Part shown: in pieces, positions 7,384 through 11,004 of the stretch | Numbering within the stretch: the first letter of the stretch is position 1 | Layout of the letters: each line of letters begins with the position of its first letter | Assembly: GCA_012032215.1 (NCBI GenBank) | Contig: JAAURO010000028.1 | Span: 1 to 11,004 of the forward strand | Source of the DNA: Limnobacter sp. | GTDB lineage: Bacteria > Pseudomonadota > Gammaproteobacteria > Burkholderiales > Burkholderiaceae_B | Length of the DNA: 11,004 nt | Reading direction: 5' to 3' | Notes under the pieces: generated by a model | Seen by the model: the letters and a program-made list of their open reading frames with translations, nothing else | Told to the model about the DNA's origin: nothing | The model's database searches: none | Position numbers and translations under genes: made by a program

Positions 7384-7608
7384 CCGCCTTAAGCCCCAAC
7401 CCCGCGCTTGTTTGCCCCGGGTGAGTAAAAGACTGTTCGCCGCCGAAGCGCTTGGCGCGGGAGGAAGAAGGCCGGGCATGTTTGAGCACCGAGGCGCCTG
7501 GCGCTGAGGGCGAGTTAACGGCCGCCGACCAGAGCGAGAGCGCAGGCGGGGTTTCGAACAGTCCTCGAACCCGGGGCATACAAGCGCGGGGTTGGGGCGA
7601 AAAGGCGG
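7384..7608. repeat. Intergenic repeat element 2 (225 bp), inverted relative to element 1
   Basis: The ends pair: 7393-7421 with 7570-7598 (29 bases, one mismatch), extended outward by CCGCCTT at 7384-7390 with AAGGCGG at 7602-7608. The core at 7467-7528 is the reverse complement of 7163-7224 in element 1 with one mismatch, and GGCGGGGTTTCG follows at 7545-7556. Total length and core position (83 bases from the edge against 85) match element 1 read in reverse. The end arms, however, are not similar in sequence to those of element 1. Confidence 0.75.
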
Positions 7609-7674
7609 TATACAAGCGATAAAGCGGTGCAAAGGCGGTGCAGAAGCCGCGAAAAGGCGATGCAGAAGCGGCGA
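7601..7674 (+). repeat. Degenerate ~22-bp direct repeats
   Basis: AAAGGCGGTGCAGAAGCCGCGA at 7631-7652 (first 20 bases typical of the unit) is followed directly by a copy with two differences at 7653-7674. A more distant version starts at 7601 (AAAGGCGGTATACAAGCG) and a partial one at 7621. The first bases overlap the right arm of element 2, so the repeat may have grown from its end. Confidence 0.7.
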
Positions 7675-7689
7675 AAGACGGGTCAACAC

Positions 7690-7960
7690 AAATGGGTTGC
7701 TAAATTAGAGTGTGACCAACTCGTGTGATTCACTCCTTACCTTACTCACTCCATACTGCATTTCACGGCTGCCCATTCTGGATAAATAGTAGATGTCGGT
7801 TTTTTCCGGACTTAATTAACCGTAGTAATCTATTGGATTTTCAGGGTTTCATCGCTTTGGCGCATAAGCCAGTGCGTGGATATTGCAAGCACGGGGAGTG
7901 GAGCTTCATAAATCAGATGCAGGCCATTTTAACAGGGCACAGAGATTCGGAGGATTATTC
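7690..7960 (+). promoter_or_regulatory. flhDC upstream region and probable leader
   Basis: About 270 bases with lower GC than the repeats before it and no convincing gene. It must hold the flhDC promoter unless transcription comes through from ttcA. Many enterobacterial flhDC operons have a long regulated leader, so this size is not unusual. I could not find a promoter pair close to consensus. A good Shine-Dalgarno CGGAGGA (7949-7955) precedes flhD at a normal distance. Confidence 0.4.
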
Positions 7961-8305
7961 ATGAAATCAGAAAGGCTGTTAGACGAGATTCGCGAGACCA
8001 ATTTGTCGTATTTGCTGTTGGCGCAGCAACTTATTCGCGAGGACAAAAAAGAGGCGGCATTTCGTTTGGGTATTTCGGAGGAGGTGGCTGCTCTGATAGC
8101 GCAGCTAACAACCTCGCAGGCGTTAAGAATTGCTTCTGGCAGCATGTTGATGTGCCGTTTCAGATTTGACGATGAGGTGGTTTGGAACCTGTTGACCAGC
8201 CACAGCAAAGACCGTTCTGCTTCTGGCATTCACGCTTCCATTTTAATGGCTAGCAAGGCTTTGGAAGTGACTTCCGATGATTTGACCGAAAGCAAAGCTG
8301 TTTAA
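7961..8305 (+). CDS. flhD: Flagellar master transcriptional regulator subunit FlhD
   Basis: FlhD assembles with FlhC into a D4C2 complex that activates class 2 flagellar promoters. The 114-residue protein is the expected size. It has the N-terminal dimer helices (LLDEIRETNLSYLLLAQQLI), then FRLGI, the SGSMLMCRFRFDD stretch, and Cys65 at the position of the inter-subunit disulfide cysteine described for E. coli FlhD. Starting at ATG 7961 places the gene 5 bases after CGGAGGA; an in-frame extension upstream from 7883 has no family sequence. The stop is 21 bases before flhC. Confidence 0.95.
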   Translation: MKSERLLDEIRETNLSYLLLAQQLIREDKKEAAFRLGISEEVAALIAQLTTSQALRIASGSMLMCRFRFDDEVVWNLLTSHSKDRSASGIHASILMASKALEVTSDDLTESKAV

Positions 8306-8326
8306 GGCGTACACAGGGGTTTATAC

Positions 8327-8890
8327 ATGGCCAAGGTTAAGTCTATTTTGTCTGAGGCAGCGCAGATTCAGCTTGCGACCGAGCTTATTGAGCTGGATGC
8401 ACGTTTGCAGGTGCTGGAGTCTGAAACACAGCTCTCTCGCGAGCGTCTGCTTAAGCTGTACAAGGAAATCAAGAAAAAGTCGCCGCCCAAGGGCATGCTG
8501 CCTTTTTCAACCGACTGGTTTATGACCTGGCAGCCCAATACGCATTCTTCGCTGTTTGTGAATATCTACAATGTGCTGATTAAATCAAGCGACATTGAAG
8601 ACATTGAAGCGGTTATCAAGGCATACCGGCTGTACCTGGAGCAGATTTCGCAATTGGGTCTGCCCGAGGTGCTGTCTTTAACCCGCGCCTGGCGTTTGGT
8701 GAAATTTTTTGATGCGGGCATGTTAACCACTGCTCCCTGCAAAACGTGCTGTGGCAATTTTGTGGTGCATACCTATGAGCTGGTGAATGACTATGTGTGC
8801 GGTCTGTGCAACATGCCTTCGCGTGCTGGCAAAACCCGTCAGACAGCGGCTCAGAAGTTTTTTAACGAAGAAGCCGGTTTGGAACACTAG
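8327..8890 (+). CDS. flhC: Flagellar master transcriptional regulator subunit FlhC
   Basis: FlhC is the DNA-contacting, zinc-containing partner of FlhD. The 187-residue protein carries the zinc-binding cysteines at 138, 141, 158 and 161 (CKTC and CGLC), one residue offset from E. coli Cys137, 140, 157 and 160. An extra Cys142 follows the first pair. FSTDWFMTW near 60-68 and LTRAWRLVKFFDAG near 118-131 are family stretches. A weak CAGGGG lies before the ATG. It is co-transcribed with flhD by spacing, and the pair lies upstream of motAB as in E. coli. Confidence 0.96.
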   Translation: MAKVKSILSEAAQIQLATELIELDARLQVLESETQLSRERLLKLYKEIKKKSPPKGMLPFSTDWFMTWQPNTHSSLFVNIYNVLIKSSDIEDIEAVIKAYRLYLEQISQLGLPEVLSLTRAWRLVKFFDAGMLTTAPCKTCCGNFVVHTYELVNDYVCGLCNMPSRAGKTRQTAAQKFFNEEAGLEH

Positions 8891-8942
8891 TTCACTGGGT
8901 TGGTGTGTGCGTTTTTTGCATGCGCCAGCTTTTCTGGTTTTA

Positions 8943-9010
8943 CCCTCGCTGCACCTAAAGATCCGGTTGCATCCTCCCACCCTCTGTCTCTTCCGGGTCT
9001 GCAGCGAGGG
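8943..9010 (+). terminator. Candidate intrinsic terminator after flhC
   Basis: CCCTCGCTGCA at 8943-8953 pairs exactly with 9000-9010. Inside it AGATCCGG pairs with CCGGGTCT allowing one G-U. The stem is followed by a pyrimidine-rich stretch with T runs (TTTCTCTTTTCTCTT). It begins 53 bases after the flhC stop. The loop of about 25 bases is long for a strong terminator and the T tract is interrupted by C, so efficiency is uncertain. It would separate flhDC from motAB transcription. Confidence 0.4.
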
Positions 9011-9124
9011 TTTCTCTTTTCTCTTCCGTCTGGCTTTTGCCCTGACACCCCATTTTGGGTTGGTCATTTTCTGTGTGATTCCCTGTAGTCTTTGGTGGTG
9101 GTCGGTAGGCTGTATTACATGCTG

Positions 9125-9200
9125 GCCTTGCAAGGCATGAAGTGTCACAAAAAAACAAGCTTGTTTGAGCAAAAGAATTTCACACTTGGGGTGAAAATTC
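9125..9200. promoter_or_regulatory. Cluster of dyads upstream of motA
   Basis: The 348 bases between flhC and motA hold no gene. Close to motA are three dyads: GCCTTGCAAGGC at 9125-9136, the perfect 14-base palindrome AAACAAGCTTGTTT at 9153-9166, and GAATTTCAC at 9175-9183 facing GTGAAAATTC at 9191-9200 with one unpaired T. They lie 39-114 bases before the motA ATG, a normal place for activator or repressor sites. I cannot match them to the FlhDC box or to a sigma-28 promoter. A purine-rich GACAGAGAA near 9225 is the likely ribosome binding site. Confidence 0.35.
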
Positions 9201-9238
9201 AGGTGTAGAAAAAATTTAACGAAAGACAGAGAAAACGC

Positions 9239-10099
9239 ATGTTCGTAATTATCGGGATTATTGTCGGGATGGGGTGTATTTTCTCCGGCTTTGCGCTGCA
9301 CGGGGGCAACTTGCTTGCCTTGTGGCAGCCCACCGAGGTACTGATGATTGTGGGTGGTGCGATAGGCGCTTTTGTGATTAGCAATCCGATGCCGCTGCTC
9401 AAAAAAACGCTTAAGGCGTTGGGCGCTACTTTCAAGAACGTAAAAATCACGCGCGAGTTTTACATGGAGTTGATGGCGCTGCAGTACGAAATTCTGACCA
9501 AAGTGCGCAAAGAAGGTTTGATGGCCATTGAACAGGATGTGGATTCACCCGAAGAAAGCGCCATGTTTCAAAAATACCCCCAGGTTTTGGCCGATCACCA
9601 CCTTACCGAGTTTTTAACCGATTACCTGCGCCTTATGGTGAGTGGCAACCTCAATCCCATGGAAATCGAGGCGCTGATGGACAGCGAAATCGATACCCAC
9701 CACACCGAGGCGCATGCGCCCCAGGCAGCCGTTCAGCAAATGGCCGATGGCTTGCCGGCTTTTGGCATTGTGGCTGCGGTAATGGGTGTTGTAAACGTGA
9801 TGGGTTCGGTGGGTAAGGTTAGCAATGCCCAGTTGGGGATGATGATTGCCTCGGCTCTGGTGGGCACGTTTTTGGGCATTTTGCTGGCCTACGGCATTGT
9901 GGGGCCATTGGCCAGTTTGATAGCACACCAGATAGGTGCTACCTCCAAGCCTTACGACTGTATTAAAACCACCTTGCTTGCCAGCTTGAATGGCTATTCG
10001 CCCGCGCTGGCAGTCGAGTTTGGACGCAAGGTGCTGTATTCCAACGACCGACCCACGTTTGCCGAGCTGGAAGACCACGTAAAAGGCACGAAGGGATAA
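9239..10099 (+). CDS. motA: Flagellar motor stator protein MotA
   Basis: MotA forms the ring of the proton-driven stator around MotB in the inner membrane. The 286-residue protein has four hydrophobic segments, at about 1-20, 32-50, 172-192 and 201-222. The cytoplasmic loop keeps Arg90 and Glu98, the residues that face FliG in E. coli, at identical numbers. Pro173 is in GLPAFGIVAAVMG and the second conserved proline is at 223 against 222. LNGYSPALAVEFGRK near the end is a family signature. The gene precedes motB by 5 bases, consistent with co-translation and matched expression. Confidence 0.97.
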   Translation: MFVIIGIIVGMGCIFSGFALHGGNLLALWQPTEVLMIVGGAIGAFVISNPMPLLKKTLKALGATFKNVKITREFYMELMALQYEILTKVRKEGLMAIEQDVDSPEESAMFQKYPQVLADHHLTEFLTDYLRLMVSGNLNPMEIEALMDSEIDTHHTEAHAPQAAVQQMADGLPAFGIVAAVMGVVNVMGSVGKVSNAQLGMMIASALVGTFLGILLAYGIVGPLASLIAHQIGATSKPYDCIKTTLLASLNGYSPALAVEFGRKVLYSNDRPTFAELEDHVKGTKG

Positions 10100-10104
10100 A
10101 GCCT

Positions 10105-11004
10105 ATGTCAAGCCCCGAAAACGAAGCACCCATTATTGTTATTAAAAAAATAAAGAAAGGTGGTCATGGACACCACGGTGGTGCGTGGAAGATTGCCTAT
10201 GCCGACTTTGTAACGGCCATGATGGCGTTTTTTCTGTTGATGTGGTTGTTGGGTTCGACTTCAGATGGTGATTTGAAAGGCATTTCCGATTACTTCAACA
10301 ACCCGCTGAAGGTGGCGCTAATGGGGGGCGAGGGATCGGGTACCGCAACAAGTGTAATTGATGCGGGGGGTGCAGACCTGGCACGTTCTGTGGGACAACT
10401 TCAACATGGCAGCAATGACGAAGATTACAGCCCCCGCAACGACGCTGCACAGCAGGCTTTTGAAGCGGCTGAAGCCGCCAAGCTGGAAGAATTAAAAGGG
10501 CAAATAGAGCAGTTAATCGATGCTTCGACTTTGATGAAACAGTTTAAAGATCAAATCAGGTTGGATATTACGCAAGAGGGTTTGCGCATTCAGATAGTGG
10601 ATGAGAAAAACCGCCCGATGTTCGACAGTGGAAGTGCGGTGCTGAAAGACTATACCAAGGTAATTTTACGGAGCTTGACCCAGGTGCTGATTGAAGTGGA
10701 CAACAAACTGACCTTGTCGGGTCATACCGATGCAGCGCCTTATGCTTCTGGCGGGTTTGGGTACAGCAACTGGGAGTTGTCTGCCGACCGTGCCAATGCC
10801 AGCCGCCGCGAAATGATGTCTGCCGGTATGCCGCAAAGCAAGGTGTTGCGTGTGGTGGGGCTGGCTTCCTCGGTGCCCTTGGAGTCGCAGCAGCCTTTTG
10901 CAGCGGTTAACCGGAGAATTGCGATTGTGGTGATGAACAAGCGTGCAGAAAATGCGGTGCGTGCGTTGTCGGGCTCGGACGCCTCCCCTGCGCCACTCAC
11001 CAGC
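10105..11004 (+). CDS. motB: Flagellar motor protein MotB, 3' end outside the window
   Basis: MotB anchors the stator to peptidoglycan and carries the proton-binding aspartate. The open frame runs 300 codons to the right edge without a stop. The single transmembrane helix contains YADFVTAMMAFFLLMW with the essential Asp at residue 34 (E. coli Asp32), after a Lys-, Gly- and His-rich cytoplasmic tail. A plug/linker region follows, then an OmpA-like domain with LSGHTDAAPY, LSADRANASRR and NRRIAIVV, the peptidoglycan-contacting motifs. AAGGGA at 10091-10095 and nearby bases serve as ribosome binding site. E. coli MotB is 308 residues, so little is missing. Confidence 0.96.
   Translation, partial: MSSPENEAPIIVIKKIKKGGHGHHGGAWKIAYADFVTAMMAFFLLMWLLGSTSDGDLKGISDYFNNPLKVALMGGEGSGTATSVIDAGGADLARSVGQLQHGSNDEDYSPRNDAAQQAFEAAEAAKLEELKGQIEQLIDASTLMKQFKDQIRLDITQEGLRIQIVDEKNRPMFDSGSAVLKDYTKVILRSLTQVLIEVDNKLTLSGHTDAAPYASGGFGYSNWELSADRANASRREMMSAGMPQSKVLRVVGLASSVPLESQQPFAAVNRRIAIVVMNKRAENAVRALSGSDASPAPLTS

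Noticed and set aside
6943..7689. Long minus-strand open frame across the repeat region (and others at 7113-7424 and 7223-7615)
   Set aside because: They read through inverted and tandem repeats, are rich in Arg/Pro/Ser, have no family sequence, and one runs antisense into the conserved 3' end of ttcA.
7725..7964. Small open frame just upstream of flhD
   Set aside because: No Shine-Dalgarno or family sequence; it overlaps the flhD ribosome binding site and start, and the region is better explained as the flhDC leader. A leader peptide cannot be excluded.
10740..11000. Minus-strand frame at the right edge
   Set aside because: It is antisense to the conserved OmpA-like domain of motB.

Overview
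The window looks like chromosomal DNA of a flagellated betaproteobacterium, probably order Burkholderiales. Three things point there: the birA-coaX-SPOR gene order, the methyltransferase/pteridine reductase/folB/ttcA block, and the adjacency of flhDC and motAB. A Limnobacter-like organism is a guess from gene style, not shown. No mobile-element transposase, CRISPR array, tRNA or rRNA was recognised.

Layout. (1) 1-1136: a minus-strand VanZ-like membrane protein. Its last ~80 codons look foreign, and the first ~275 bases carry a plus-strand piece resembling heme O synthase, so the left edge may be chimeric. (2) 1210-3642: plus-strand operon birA (biotin ligase), coaX (type III pantothenate kinase) and a SPOR-domain membrane protein, with overlapping ends. 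(3) 3645-4856: minus-strand MidA/NDUFAF7-type methyltransferase, tail-to-tail with the SPOR gene. (4) 4940-7070: plus-strand pteridine reductase-like SDR, folB and ttcA; the first two overlap by ATGA. (5) 7071-7690: gene-free, GC-rich repeat region with two ~225-bp elements in opposite orientation, a 5x heptamer and a degenerate 22-bp repeat. (6) 7961-8890: flhD and flhC, the flagellar master regulators. (7) 9239-11004: motA and motB, the stator; motB runs off the right edge.

Many genes between 2280 and 6770 are split by single-base frame changes: two in coaX, two in the SPOR gene, one in the SDR and two in ttcA. All seven can be repaired by adding or removing one base in a short homopolymer (five additions, two removals). 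All repaired proteins are full length with family motifs intact. This looks more like indel error in the sequence than gene decay.

Functionally, the left half is housekeeping (biotin attachment, CoA synthesis, reduced pterin/folate, tRNA thiolation) and the right half is motility control and torque generation. The least explained part is the repeat region between ttcA and flhDC. There, two same-length elements share a 62-bp core but have different end arms, and each element's own ends are self-complementary.
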